This document shows positions 41,840 through 50,273 of a stretch of 64,000 nt of DNA, one piece after another. Source of the stretch: Chitinophagaceae bacterium (lineage in GTDB: Bacteria > Bacteroidota > Bacteroidia > Chitinophagales > Chitinophagaceae); NCBI GenBank assembly GCA_014879565.1, contig JACSRW010000043.1:1-64000 (forward strand), in the 5' to 3' direction. Below the pieces are notes generated by a model. The model did no database searches, was not told the DNA's origin, and saw only the letters and a list, made by a program, of their open reading frames with translations. Each line of letters starts with the position of its first letter. Within the stretch, counting starts at the first letter, position 1. The position numbers and the translations under genes were made by a program.

Positions 41840-41940
41840 GATACCTTGTATTTGCTGTTACACCCTTGAGGCATTCCCCACCGGGGGACCTTTTTCGAAC
41901 CTCTTCAGGCAATGAAGCCGGTTATACCCGGCTTTTAAGG
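41840..41940 (-). promoter_or_regulatory. Structured 5' leader of rpmI-rplT
   Basis: The roughly 100-base leader contains a perfect 7-bp hairpin AAGCCGG/CCGGCTT (41915-41921 with 41928-41934) and a second one TCCCC/GGGGA (41875-41879 with 41884-41888), which could sit inside an outer GAGG/CCTC pairing (41868-41871 with 41900-41903). Autogenous control by L20 is known in other phyla for this operon; binding here is inference. No T-run follows the hairpins, so control would be at translation rather than termination. Confidence 0.55.
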
Positions 41941-41944
41941 GCTG

Positions 41945-41976
41945 CAAAGATAGGAGTTAATTCAGAATATTCCAAA
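41945..41976 (-). promoter_or_regulatory. Promoter of rpmI-rplT
   Basis: On the minus strand TTTG (41976-41973), 20 bases, TATCTTTG (41952-41945): full consensus. Confidence 0.8.
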
Positions 41977-42054
41977 CCCCTTTTGAATTAGAATCGGAAA
42001 GATATATAATTGTTTGTCAATTATTTACGCCTTAAATATCTACCTTAATACGGC

Positions 42055-42088
42055 AAAAAAATATCCGGCCGTTTCCAGACAGCCGGAT
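42055..42088 (-). terminator. infC terminator
   Basis: On the minus strand ATCCGGC and GCCGGAT pair around a 12-base loop, followed by ATTTTTTTG. It lies 20 bases after the infC stop and separates infC from rpmI-rplT. Confidence 0.82.
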
Positions 42089-42108
42089 AAATTTCATATA
42101 CTGCAGGA

Positions 42109-42768
42109 TTATCCCTCTTTAGTGGTCTTTTTCTTGCCGCTTTTCGGAGCAAACATGGCCAGCATCCTGCGTCCTTCCATTTTGGGCATATTTTCCAGCA
42201 CCCCGGCCTCCGCCAGTCTTTCCGCGAATTTCAGTAACAAAAGTTGTCCCCGGTCCTGGAACTGGATAGCTCGTCCCTTGAACTGTACATAGGCTTTTAC
42301 CTTATTGCCTTCTTTCAGGAATTCAATGGCATGTTTGGCTTTGAAATCAAAATCATGGTCATCGGTATTCGGCGTAAAGCGGATTTCCTTTACTTCGGAA
42401 ACCTTACTCTTGGCCTTCATTTCCTTTTCTTTCTTCTTCTTATCGTAGAGAAACTTGTTATAATCAATAATCTTGCAGACCGGCGGGTCCACTGTCGGGG
42501 AAATTTCCACCAGATCCAAACCCTGATCCTGGGCCATCCGCATCGCTTCCTGGGTACTGTAGATTCCTACTTCCACATTGTCGCCCACCAGCCTGACCTG
42601 GGGAACCCGGATAAAATGATTGATGCGGTGTTCTGCTTCTTTGCGGGGCATAAACCGTCCCCTGTTAAAACCGCCTTTGTTAAAACCGCCGCCGCCACCG
42701 GGCCTGAATCCACCGCCCTGTCCGGCCGGCCTGTTGAACCCGCCACCGGGTTTTTGAGGTACTGCCAT
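42109..42768 (-). CDS. infC: Translation initiation factor IF-3 with Gly/Arg-rich N-terminal extension
   Basis: Binds the 30S subunit and checks start-codon pairing. 219 residues; the usual IF-3 begins near residue 44 (EHRINHFIRVPQVRLVGD). Core motifs DLVEISPTVDPPVCKIIDY (N-domain/linker) and KEIRFTPNTDDHDFDFK (C-domain) are intact. The first 40 residues are Gly/Phe/Asn/Arg-rich with RGG-like pieces (GGGFRPGGGGGFNKGGFN), an extension that may bind RNA. The start is ATG, not the rare AUU used for autoregulation in enterobacteria; an internal ATG at 42651 would give the short form. thrS lies upstream after 91 bases. Confidence 0.95.
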   Translation of the reverse strand: MAVPQKPGGGFNRPAGQGGGFRPGGGGGFNKGGFNRGRFMPRKEAEHRINHFIRVPQVRLVGDNVEVGIYSTQEAMRMAQDQGLDLVEISPTVDPPVCKIIDYNKFLYDKKKKEKEMKAKSKVSEVKEIRFTPNTDDHDFDFKAKHAIEFLKEGNKVKAYVQFKGRAIQFQDRGQLLLLKFAERLAEAGVLENMPKMEGRRMLAMFAPKSGKKKTTKEG

Positions 42769-42859
42769 TTAGATTTTTTGAGTGAAGCATAACCCCCTGC
42801 AGGTATGCACTTGCTTGTTTTAATTTTTACCGGCCAGGAACCGGCTGCTAAAATAAGGT

Positions 42860-44800
42860 TTATTCGCTTTTTCTTTCTTTAATTTCCAAAACCGCGGCCC
42901 TGATAAAATCGTCTACCGCCAGTGCCCCGGCATCCCCTTTACCCTGCCTTCTGACCGCGACCTGCTGTTCATTCATCTCTTTCTCTCCTACGACCAGCAT
43001 ATAGGGCACCCGCATCAATTCGGTATCCCGTATTTTTTTACCAATTTTTTCATTGCGGTCATCCACTTCAGCCCGGATATCGGCCTGTTTGAGACGGGTT
43101 TCCACCTCGCGGGCATACGGAAGGAATTTATCACTGATCGGCAGCACTTTTACCTGAACCGGCGCCAGCCAGAGCGGGAACCGTCCGGCATAGTGTTCCA
43201 GCAGGAAGCCGATAAACCGTTCATGGGTTCCCAGCGGTGCCCGGTGAATGATCAGGGGTACTTCCGGCTGATTCTGCTGGTTGGTAAAACTCAGTTTGAA
43301 CCGGCGGCCCTGCGCAAAATCCACCTGGTTGGTGGCCAGGGTGAATTCACGGCCGATCGCACTCCAGATCTGCACATCAATTTTTGGTCCGTAGAAGGCG
43401 CCTTCTCCTTTTACTTCCACAAAGGGTACTTTAGTGTCAATCAGCACCTGGCGTACCAGCTCTTCGGTTTCCAGCCAGAGTTCGGGTTCATTGATATATT
43501 TCTGACCCAGTTTGGCGGGATCATGCAGCGAAAGACGCATGACGTATTTCTCAATACCGAAGATTTTAAAATACTTCAGGTACATTTCATTCACTGCTTT
43601 GAACTCCTGCGCAAACTGCTCTTTGGTGCAATAAATATGCGCATCATTCATATGCAGACAGCGCACCCGCATGAGGCCGAAAAGCTCCCCGCTTTGTTCA
43701 TAACGATAGCAGGTGCCGTATTCAGCCAGCCGTAAAGGCAGATCTTTATAACTCTTCGGTTCGGCATCAAAAATCTTGTGGTGATGCGGACAGTTCATGG
43801 CTTTCAGGTAATACTTCTCCCCGTCCATTTCCATAGCCGGAAACATACTGTCGGCATAATAAGGCAGGTGACCACTGGTGAGGTACATACTCTCCTTGGC
43901 AATATGCGGGGTTACGACCCGCTTGTATCCCGCCGCCAGCTCTGTTTCCTTTGCCAGTTTTTCCAGCTCTTCAATGATTACGGTTCCGTTGGGAAGCCAG
44001 AGGGGCAACCCGGGACCTACATCATCATCCATGGTGAAAATGCCCAGTTCTTTGCCGAGCTTGCGGTGATCTCTTTTTTTGGCCTCTTCCAGCATGGTCA
44101 GGTGCTCATCCAGTTCTTTCTGGGAAGGAAAACTCACCCCGTAAACCCGGGTAAGCTGTTTGTTTTTTTCATCCCCTTTCCAGTACGCTCCTGCAATACT
44201 GGTGAGTTTGATGGCTTTGATCAGCCCGGTATGCGGGATATGCGGTCCCCGGCAGAGATCCGTAAAATTGCCCTGGCTGTAAAAAGTGATTTCTCCGTCG
44301 GCCAGGTTCGCCAGCAGGTCCAGTTTATATTCATCGCCCTTGCCCGAAAAATAATTCAGCGCTTCCTGTTTCGGCATTTCTTTCCGCACATAAGCATTCC
44401 CCTGTTTGGAGAGTTCATGCATTTTCTTTTCGAGCGTGGCCAGGTCTTCTTCCGTCATTTTCCGGTCGCCCAGATCCATATCATAATAAAATCCCTTCGG
44501 GCTTTCCAGTGCGGGCCCTACCCAGAACTTTACACCCGGAAAAACTGATTCAACCGCCTCCGCCATCAGGTGGGCCGATGAATGCCAGAAGGTCATTTGT
44601 CCGTCGGTATCATTCCAGGTCAGTAATTTCAGTTGCGCATCCTGCTGAATCGGCCGGCTGGCGTCCCATACTTCACCGTTCACCTGTGCGGCCAGCACTT
44701 TCCGGGCCAGTCCCTCGGAAATCGACTTCGCAATGTCAAGCGCGGTCACCCCGGATTCATATTGCCGGACGGCCCCGTCTGGCAGTGTAATGTTAATCAT
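42860..44800 (-). CDS. thrS: Threonyl-tRNA synthetase
   Basis: Charges tRNA-Thr; 646 residues, normal length. The TGS domain (1-60) is followed by the editing domain with HSSAHLMAEAV (zinc-binding/editing His pair near 74-78), the class II core with MNCPHHHKIF and HRAPLGTHERFIGFLLEHY (motif 3), and the anticodon-binding domain from about 540. ATG 44800 is preferred to the preceding GTG. Own promoter; infC follows. No thrS-like tRNA mimic or T-box is visible in the short leader. Confidence 0.97.
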   Translation of the reverse strand: MINITLPDGAVRQYESGVTALDIAKSISEGLARKVLAAQVNGEVWDASRPIQQDAQLKLLTWNDTDGQMTFWHSSAHLMAEAVESVFPGVKFWVGPALESPKGFYYDMDLGDRKMTEEDLATLEKKMHELSKQGNAYVRKEMPKQEALNYFSGKGDEYKLDLLANLADGEITFYSQGNFTDLCRGPHIPHTGLIKAIKLTSIAGAYWKGDEKNKQLTRVYGVSFPSQKELDEHLTMLEEAKKRDHRKLGKELGIFTMDDDVGPGLPLWLPNGTVIIEELEKLAKETELAAGYKRVVTPHIAKESMYLTSGHLPYYADSMFPAMEMDGEKYYLKAMNCPHHHKIFDAEPKSYKDLPLRLAEYGTCYRYEQSGELFGLMRVRCLHMNDAHIYCTKEQFAQEFKAVNEMYLKYFKIFGIEKYVMRLSLHDPAKLGQKYINEPELWLETEELVRQVLIDTKVPFVEVKGEGAFYGPKIDVQIWSAIGREFTLATNQVDFAQGRRFKLSFTNQQNQPEVPLIIHRAPLGTHERFIGFLLEHYAGRFPLWLAPVQVKVLPISDKFLPYAREVETRLKQADIRAEVDDRNEKIGKKIRDTELMRVPYMLVVGEKEMNEQQVAVRRQGKGDAGALAVDDFIRAAVLEIKERKSE

Positions 44801-44826
44801 CACTAAAAACTTGATTTTTAAGAGTG

Positions 44827-44834
44827 CAAAGGTA
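44827..44834 (-). promoter_or_regulatory. -7 box of thrS
   Basis: TACCTTTG on the minus strand, 26 bases before ATG 44800. Confidence 0.65.
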
Positions 44835-44845
44835 ACGAATAATGC

Positions 44846-45532
44846 CTAAAGATGGCGCAGTATCAGGCGGTCAACGGATTGCTTTTTACGGGTAATCCTC
44901 CGGAGACGGGGAGTTGCTTTGTCCGGATTATCAAACATCCGGTTTGCCAGTCTGAATTGTCGCTTCCGCCAGTGCAGCAGTTTCCAGTGACCGTAATACC
45001 TGCTTAAACCGGCAGAAAGCATATGCAGGGTTCTTCCCGGGCCTTTTTCCCGGATAGTTTCCTCATAACGGGCATTAAACTCCTTCCGCAGCGCCTGCTG
45101 AAAACGGATCAGCAGCCGTCGGCCCTGTTTAAATTCCTCATAACTGAAATGCCGGTACAGGGCCTGCCAGAGGTCCCCGTTAATATGGGCATTCATCCCC
45201 AGTAACTGGTAGTGCAAAATGGTTCGGCTGCTGTCGCTGTAATAAGCTTGCCAGTTGAGTGAAGGTAGCTGGGCTGACTGAAAAAAGTAGTCAGCAAAAA
45301 CCAGCATAAACCGGTGAGCAATGGCGCTCTCTTCTGGCCGGGCATTACGGTAATAGGTAAATGCCCGGGCACTGGTTCTTCTGTAAAGTGATGCAAAATG
45401 GGAAGCAATGCTTTTCGTATGGGCAACGGAGTCCAGCCTGTTCAGCAGAAGCTGTTCAGGGGACTGAGCCCATGCAGTCAAGAAAAGCAAATGCCAAAAA
45501 AAACAGGCGATGATGGCGGTGCTGATGCGCAT
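44846..45532 (-). CDS. Exported hypothetical protein (DUF5995-like)
   Basis: 228 residues with a signal peptide (FWHLLFLTAWAQ, cut near 23). LLGMNAHINGDLWQAL near 110 is the part that makes me think of DUF5995; the rest is helical and very basic towards the end (WRKRQFRLANRM, LRRITRKKQ). Periplasmic location is predicted; function unknown. It is divergent from the tandem paralogues at 45624-47659 and ends just upstream of the thrS promoter. Confidence 0.55.
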   Translation of the reverse strand: MRISTAIIACFFWHLLFLTAWAQSPEQLLLNRLDSVAHTKSIASHFASLYRRTSARAFTYYRNARPEESAIAHRFMLVFADYFFQSAQLPSLNWQAYYSDSSRTILHYQLLGMNAHINGDLWQALYRHFSYEEFKQGRRLLIRFQQALRKEFNARYEETIREKGPGRTLHMLSAGLSRYYGHWKLLHWRKRQFRLANRMFDNPDKATPRLRRITRKKQSVDRLILRHL

Positions 45533-45601
45533 AGTTTAAAGGGCTGTTAAAATTAGGCAACTATTGTTCCATTCCCGTTCTTTCTTCATCTCATGTTTCA
45601 G

Positions 45602-45609
45602 TAAATTTG
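45602..45609 (+). promoter_or_regulatory. -7 box of the first GIWRG paralogue
   Basis: TAAATTTG fits TAnnTTTG and ends 14 bases before ATG 45624; it argues against the longer in-frame start at 45564. Confidence 0.55.
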
Positions 45610-45623
45610 TTTTTCTGAATCGT

Positions 45624-46739
45624 ATGCGGTACCTGAAATTTTTTATGGGTCTTTTGCTGTTTGTTATTTCCCTGTCCGGATCGGCCCAGGATCTGACGGG
45701 CATCTGGCGCGGCTATTTTGTGACAGAATCATTCGACCATTACAAATTTGAAGTGCAGATCCGGCAAACCGGCAACTCGGTTTCCGGGGTTTCTTATTCC
45801 TATCTCAGTACCGTGTTTTACGGCAAAGCATCCCTGACGGGCAGCTACAACAAAGCCGGGAAAAAAGTGCTGATCCAGGAAATCCGGACTGTAGAATTGC
45901 GGATGGCCGGTGGCTCGCAGGCCTGTATCATGAAATGCAGTTTTGAGTATTCCCGATCGGGCAAAGAAGAATTCCTGGAAGGAACTTATACCAGTAAGTT
46001 TGAAAAAGACGGGGTGATGAACAAACAGGGTGATAACTGTGGTGGCGGGAAAGTGTACCTGCGGCGGGTGACAGAATCCGATTTTTATATCGAACCCTTT
46101 TTACGCGGAAAGGTTAAAAAAGGGCCTGTATATGAAAACCAGGCACCGGTTAAGAAAAGCCCGGTTACCAAACCCCTTCCCCCTTCCCCGCTGGTCAGTA
46201 AACCGCCTGTCAAAAAAGACAGTGCACAGCTCAGTAAAAAAGTCACTCCCAAAAAAGAGGTAATTGTCAATAAACCCCCGGAAAAAAAGACGCCAAAAGA
46301 TCCGGTAACCACTGCTGTTCCGGAAAAAACCGAACCTGTTTTACAGAATACCAAACCGGCTGCACCCCTTACACCGGCCCCCCCGGTAATTCGTGACCGT
46401 ACCAATGAACTGGTTAAGACCTTAACGATCAGCAGCAACAAAGTAACGGTGAAACTTTATGATAACGGGGAGGTGGACGGTGACACCATTTCCGTGTACC
46501 TCGACAATAAACTGGTACTCTCAGAAAAAAGACTGACGGCCGCGCCCCTGGTACTGCAGTTTGAAATGGATGAGGAAAATGATATACACGAACTGACCAT
46601 GGTTGCAGAAAACCTAGGAACCATTCCTCCCAATACATCCCTGATGATCGTGGAAGCCGGGGCCAAACGTTTTGAAGTGCGTATCACTTCCACCGAACAG
46701 AAGAATGCCGTGGTTCGCTTCCGCTACCAGCGGCCCTGA
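45624..46739 (+). CDS. Exported two-domain protein with Lys/Pro linker (GIWRG paralogue 1)
   Basis: 371 residues. A signal peptide ends at SGSAQ. An N-terminal beta domain of about 140 residues begins LTGIWRGYFVTE and reads like a lipocalin-type barrel. A linker of about 100 residues rich in Lys/Pro/Thr (KKSPVTKPLPPSPLVSKPP and onwards) follows. The C-terminal domain has VKLYDNGEVDGDTISVYLDN and ENLGTIPPNTSLMIVEAG. It shares both domains with the next gene, which lacks the linker. A cell-wall-spanning linker is plausible; function unknown. Confidence 0.72.
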   Translation: MRYLKFFMGLLLFVISLSGSAQDLTGIWRGYFVTESFDHYKFEVQIRQTGNSVSGVSYSYLSTVFYGKASLTGSYNKAGKKVLIQEIRTVELRMAGGSQACIMKCSFEYSRSGKEEFLEGTYTSKFEKDGVMNKQGDNCGGGKVYLRRVTESDFYIEPFLRGKVKKGPVYENQAPVKKSPVTKPLPPSPLVSKPPVKKDSAQLSKKVTPKKEVIVNKPPEKKTPKDPVTTAVPEKTEPVLQNTKPAAPLTPAPPVIRDRTNELVKTLTISSNKVTVKLYDNGEVDGDTISVYLDNKLVLSEKRLTAAPLVLQFEMDEENDIHELTMVAENLGTIPPNTSLMIVEAGAKRFEVRITSTEQKNAVVRFRYQRP

Positions 46740-46798
46740 TCCTGCCGCTGCTGTAAATTTTCAGGAACAGGGCTTTTTTTCTGTATTTTTCCACCGTT

Positions 46799-47659
46799 AT
46801 GGCAAGGTTCCTAATTCCGGCGCTTTTCATTTTCTGTGCGTTCAGCAGCCCGGCCCAGGATATCAATGGTATCTGGCGCGGTAAACTGGTAATGGCACCG
46901 AGCGGTTGTTTTCCTGTTTATAATATTGAACTGCAACTGCAGGTTGCCGGCAGCCGGATCACCGGCACGGCCTATCATTTCTCAGATTCCCTGAACTATG
47001 TGAAGGAAAATTTTGAAGGAACCTGGAACCGGGACAGTAACCTGATCATCATAAAGGAAATCGGTATTGTTACGTTCCGGATTAAAGAGGATTGTGTTCC
47101 CTGTATCAAAACATACCGGCTTTCCTATCACCGGGGTGGCGGCAACGTGGTAACAGAAGAACAACTGAGAGGCAGCTGGTCCACTCCCACCGGAAAGGCG
47201 ATCGACGGCAAAACAGTATGTGATCCCGGTACCCTGGTACTGACAAGATTTGAAAAAGCGGCTTTTAAACCGGAACTTAAACTTCCGCTCAGCCTGACCG
47301 GCAGAAAGGCCGAACTGGTACGTGAAATAAAAGTGGATACCGGAACGGTAAAAATTGACTTCTATGATAACGGGCAAATTGATGGCGATACGGTTTCCGT
47401 ATATGTAAACAGTATGCCGGTGGTGAGTAACCGTATGCTCAAAACACAACCCATCAGTGTGAATGTGCGTGTCAGCCTGAAGCAAACCATACAGGAAGTG
47501 ATCATGGTGGGTGAAAATCTCGGCTCTATTCCTCCCAATACTGCGCTTATGATTGTAACAGCGGGAACAAAACGCTACCAGTTATATCTTACCTCCGATG
47601 AAAAAAAGAATGCCATGGTTCGCTTTATATACGAAAAACCGGCCCCCGGTAATCAATAA
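46799..47659 (+). CDS. Exported two-domain protein (GIWRG paralogue 2)
   Basis: 286 residues. Signal peptide to about 19 (FIFCAFSSPAQ), then INGIWRGKLVMAP with the same barrel-like domain as its neighbour, including two Cys (CVPC near 100) that could form a disulphide, and the C-terminal domain VKIDFYDNGQIDGDTVSVYV ... ENLGSIPPNTALMIVTAG. It lies 59 bases after paralogue 1 with a near-match TATTTTTC upstream. The long Lys/Pro linker is absent. Recent tandem duplication with linker gain or loss is inferred. Confidence 0.72.
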   Translation: MARFLIPALFIFCAFSSPAQDINGIWRGKLVMAPSGCFPVYNIELQLQVAGSRITGTAYHFSDSLNYVKENFEGTWNRDSNLIIIKEIGIVTFRIKEDCVPCIKTYRLSYHRGGGNVVTEEQLRGSWSTPTGKAIDGKTVCDPGTLVLTRFEKAAFKPELKLPLSLTGRKAELVREIKVDTGTVKIDFYDNGQIDGDTVSVYVNSMPVVSNRMLKTQPISVNVRVSLKQTIQEVIMVGENLGSIPPNTALMIVTAGTKRYQLYLTSDEKKNAMVRFIYEKPAPGNQ

Positions 47660-47756
47660 TGCCGGGTGATCTCTTTTATGTATAAGTGATATTTTAAATT
47701 TAATACATGATTACGCTTAATTTAACAGCAATCATGTCAAATAGTGACTTTAATAA

Positions 47757-47869
47757 TTGGCCAGGTTAAACCCTTCCCCTACTTTTATCGGGCAAACAAT
47801 TTTAAATTCCTCAATTTATTGACGCAGAAAGCGGCTGTTATAATCACTGGTAACAGCCCTTTTTGTTTT
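47757..47869 (+). ncRNA. Possible short transcript ending in a strong terminator
   Basis: TTG (47757-47759), 20 bases, TACTTTTA (47780-47787, one mismatch to TAnnTTTG), then about 75 bases without a clear reading frame, then a terminator: GGCTGTTA (47833-47840), ten-base loop, TAACAGCC (47851-47858), CTTTTTGTTTTTTT. The terminator is almost 180 bases beyond paralogue 2 and could simply end its long 3' end. The transcript is therefore only a possibility. Confidence 0.25.
47833..47869 (+). terminator. Rho-independent terminator
   Basis: An 8-bp perfect stem with a ten-base loop and a T-rich tail on the plus strand. Together with the preceding AT-rich 170 bases this is all I see in 47660-47879. 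Confidence 0.82.
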
Positions 47870-47879
47870 TTTGCAGTTC

Positions 47880-50234
47880 TCAGAATTTAAAATTCCAGGT
47901 GACGGATGGCAGTACAGGGAATAAAGAGACCTGTTTGCCGGTTATGGTCAGATTCCCTTCCGCTATACTTCCTTCCTGATCATAATACAGGAAATAGGGA
48001 TTTAACCGGCTGTAAAGATTGTATACACTGAATACCCACTGGCTGCTGATTTTTCTTTTTTTCTTTGGTACCGGTGTATAGGTAGCTGAAAAATCGAGCC
48101 GGTGATAAGCTTTCATCCTGTACTGGTTGAGCCGGCTGTATTCCTGTGTCAGCACTCCGTTGATTACATAAAACCGTTCCGGCAGGGTTACCGCATTGCC
48201 CGTGCCATATACAAATACGGCTCCCATTTTCCATTTACGGTTCAGCTCCCAGTTACCAACCACTGAAAGATCATGCCGCCGGTCGTACCGGGCAGGGTAT
48301 TTAAGGCCTTCATTGAGATCGGGAAAGCGGCGCCAGGTCCATGAGAGGGTATACCCCACCCAACCGGTCCATCTGCCTTTGGTTTTATTTATGAGCAGTT
48401 CCGCGCCGTAACTCCAGCCCCTGCCAAATACAAATTCTTCCTCCGGGTCGGCCAGTGAAGGGGTATATCCTTCTTTGTATTCCACCTGGTTCTGCATATC
48501 CTTGTAATAAACCTCCAGGGAGGTTTCAAACGTATTATTGGCAAAATTGCGGAAATAACCGGCGGCATATAACCAGCTTACCTGGGGCCTGACCAGGTAG
48601 GTACTGGGTACCCAGAGATCGGTGGGCAGCGTGGTTCCGGCATTGGTCACCAGGTGTATATACTGGTAATTACGGGTGATGGCTGCTTTCAGGGAACTTT
48701 CATCATTCAGCGCATACCGGAATGTAAACCGGGGCTCCAGCCCGCCATAGGATTTAACTTTCTGAAGAGAAGAATAATAGATACTGTCGGTCTTATTGCC
48801 ATTGGCATCGCGGGTGTACCGCATATAGGGTCCTGTCTGGGTAAAATTGCTCCAGCGCAGGCCATAATTAATTTTTATTTTCTCCCCGATCTCCCAGTCG
48901 TCCTGGAGGTAAAGGGCTGTTTCCGTAGCATACTTGGCGCCCTCGTTATTGGGACTAAAGACCACAGAATCCTGCCGGCCGCTTACCACATTGGGTATGA
49001 ATTTGTGAAATGTCAGTAAGCCGCCAAAACGCAATTTATGGGCCGGAACCGGGTAATAATCAAAATCAGTTTTAATACTCATATCCCGGATCCCGGAGTT
49101 TAATCCGATTTCCAGGTTTTCCTGTGAGGCGGCAAATCTGAAATTATAATCATTATACACAGCCGTAGTGTTGGCGAACATCCGGCGGCTGAACACATGA
49201 TTCCAGCGCAGCGTGGCAGTGGAATTTCCCCACGGTATATTGGTTTTAAACGAACGCCGGGCATTCCGGAAGTCAAAAACATCCCTTCCGAAATAACCAC
49301 TCAGATAAAGACGGTCCTTATCCGAAAAACGGTAATTGACTTTCGCATTCAGGTCATAGAAATAATACCCGGAACCGTAAAAACTGCTGTTTTTGTTTAC
49401 AAAAGGTTTTACGAGCGCGTCTATATACGTGCGGCGGGCGGAAACAATAAAGGAAGATTTATCTTTTTTCAACGGCCCCTGCAGGGAAAACCGGGAGGCA
49501 ATCAGTCCGATGCCCCCTTCTCCCTGTAACGTATTCATATTTCCTTCTTTCATGGAAACATCCAGTACCGAAGATAGTCGTCCGCCATACTGGGCCGGCA
49601 TACCGCCTTTAATCAGGGAGACATTCTTTATAGCATCCCCGTTGAATATGGAAAAGAAACCAAATAAATGTCCTGTATTGTACACTACGGCATCATCCAG
49701 CATGATCAGGTTCTGATCCGGTCCTCCGCCCCGTACATAAAAGCCGGCATTGCCTTCACCGGCACTCTGCACACCGGGCAGCAGCTGAATGGCTTTGAGA
49801 ATATCCACTTCTCCCATAAACGCGGGGATCGCTTTTACCTGGCTGATGGAAAGATCAGAACGTCCCATCTGTGCATTTTTCACATTTCCATCCCTCTTTT
49901 TGCTGTACACCACCACTTCCCCGATCTGTGCCGAACGGGAAAGCAGTTCCACATTCAGCGACCTGTCCTGCTGAAGACTGACCTTAATCACTTTTCCGGT
50001 ATAGGAAACATGCGAAACCTGAACCAGGTATTCTCCGGCTTCAAGGGTCAGGGAGTAAAACCCATACTGGTTACTCGCCACGCCCCGGGATTGACCATAA
50101 ACGGCAATGCTGGCGCCGGCTACGGATTCACCGGTAAGACTGTCCTTAATAAAGCCATTCAGGGTAACCCTGTCCTGGGCGCAGACAGAGGTGAGGAGCA
50201 TAAGCAGTACAAACGTACTGAAACAACGGTACAT
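47880..50234 (-). CDS. TonB-dependent receptor with N-terminal CarboxypepD_reg domain
   Basis: 784 residues. Signal peptide to about 20 (LLMLLTSVCAQ), a CarboxypepD_reg-like beta-sandwich (about 24-100; LNGFIKDSLTGESVAGASI), the plug (about 115-225) with ILKAIQLLPGVQSAGEGNAG and YVRGGGPDQNLIMLDD, and a 22-strand barrel ending in the aromatic TWNFKF. It imports an unknown ligand across the outer membrane with TonB energy. No SusD partner follows; instead a lipoprotein gene precedes it by 39 bases. ATG 50234 is chosen rather than the two upstream TTG codons. Confidence 0.92.
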   Translation of the reverse strand: MYRCFSTFVLLMLLTSVCAQDRVTLNGFIKDSLTGESVAGASIAVYGQSRGVASNQYGFYSLTLEAGEYLVQVSHVSYTGKVIKVSLQQDRSLNVELLSRSAQIGEVVVYSKKRDGNVKNAQMGRSDLSISQVKAIPAFMGEVDILKAIQLLPGVQSAGEGNAGFYVRGGGPDQNLIMLDDAVVYNTGHLFGFFSIFNGDAIKNVSLIKGGMPAQYGGRLSSVLDVSMKEGNMNTLQGEGGIGLIASRFSLQGPLKKDKSSFIVSARRTYIDALVKPFVNKNSSFYGSGYYFYDLNAKVNYRFSDKDRLYLSGYFGRDVFDFRNARRSFKTNIPWGNSTATLRWNHVFSRRMFANTTAVYNDYNFRFAASQENLEIGLNSGIRDMSIKTDFDYYPVPAHKLRFGGLLTFHKFIPNVVSGRQDSVVFSPNNEGAKYATETALYLQDDWEIGEKIKINYGLRWSNFTQTGPYMRYTRDANGNKTDSIYYSSLQKVKSYGGLEPRFTFRYALNDESSLKAAITRNYQYIHLVTNAGTTLPTDLWVPSTYLVRPQVSWLYAAGYFRNFANNTFETSLEVYYKDMQNQVEYKEGYTPSLADPEEEFVFGRGWSYGAELLINKTKGRWTGWVGYTLSWTWRRFPDLNEGLKYPARYDRRHDLSVVGNWELNRKWKMGAVFVYGTGNAVTLPERFYVINGVLTQEYSRLNQYRMKAYHRLDFSATYTPVPKKKRKISSQWVFSVYNLYSRLNPYFLYYDQEGSIAEGNLTITGKQVSLFPVLPSVTWNFKF

Positions 50235-50273
50235 AAATTTTTTCAACAACGGAACGTTTTAAATGTTTTCAGC

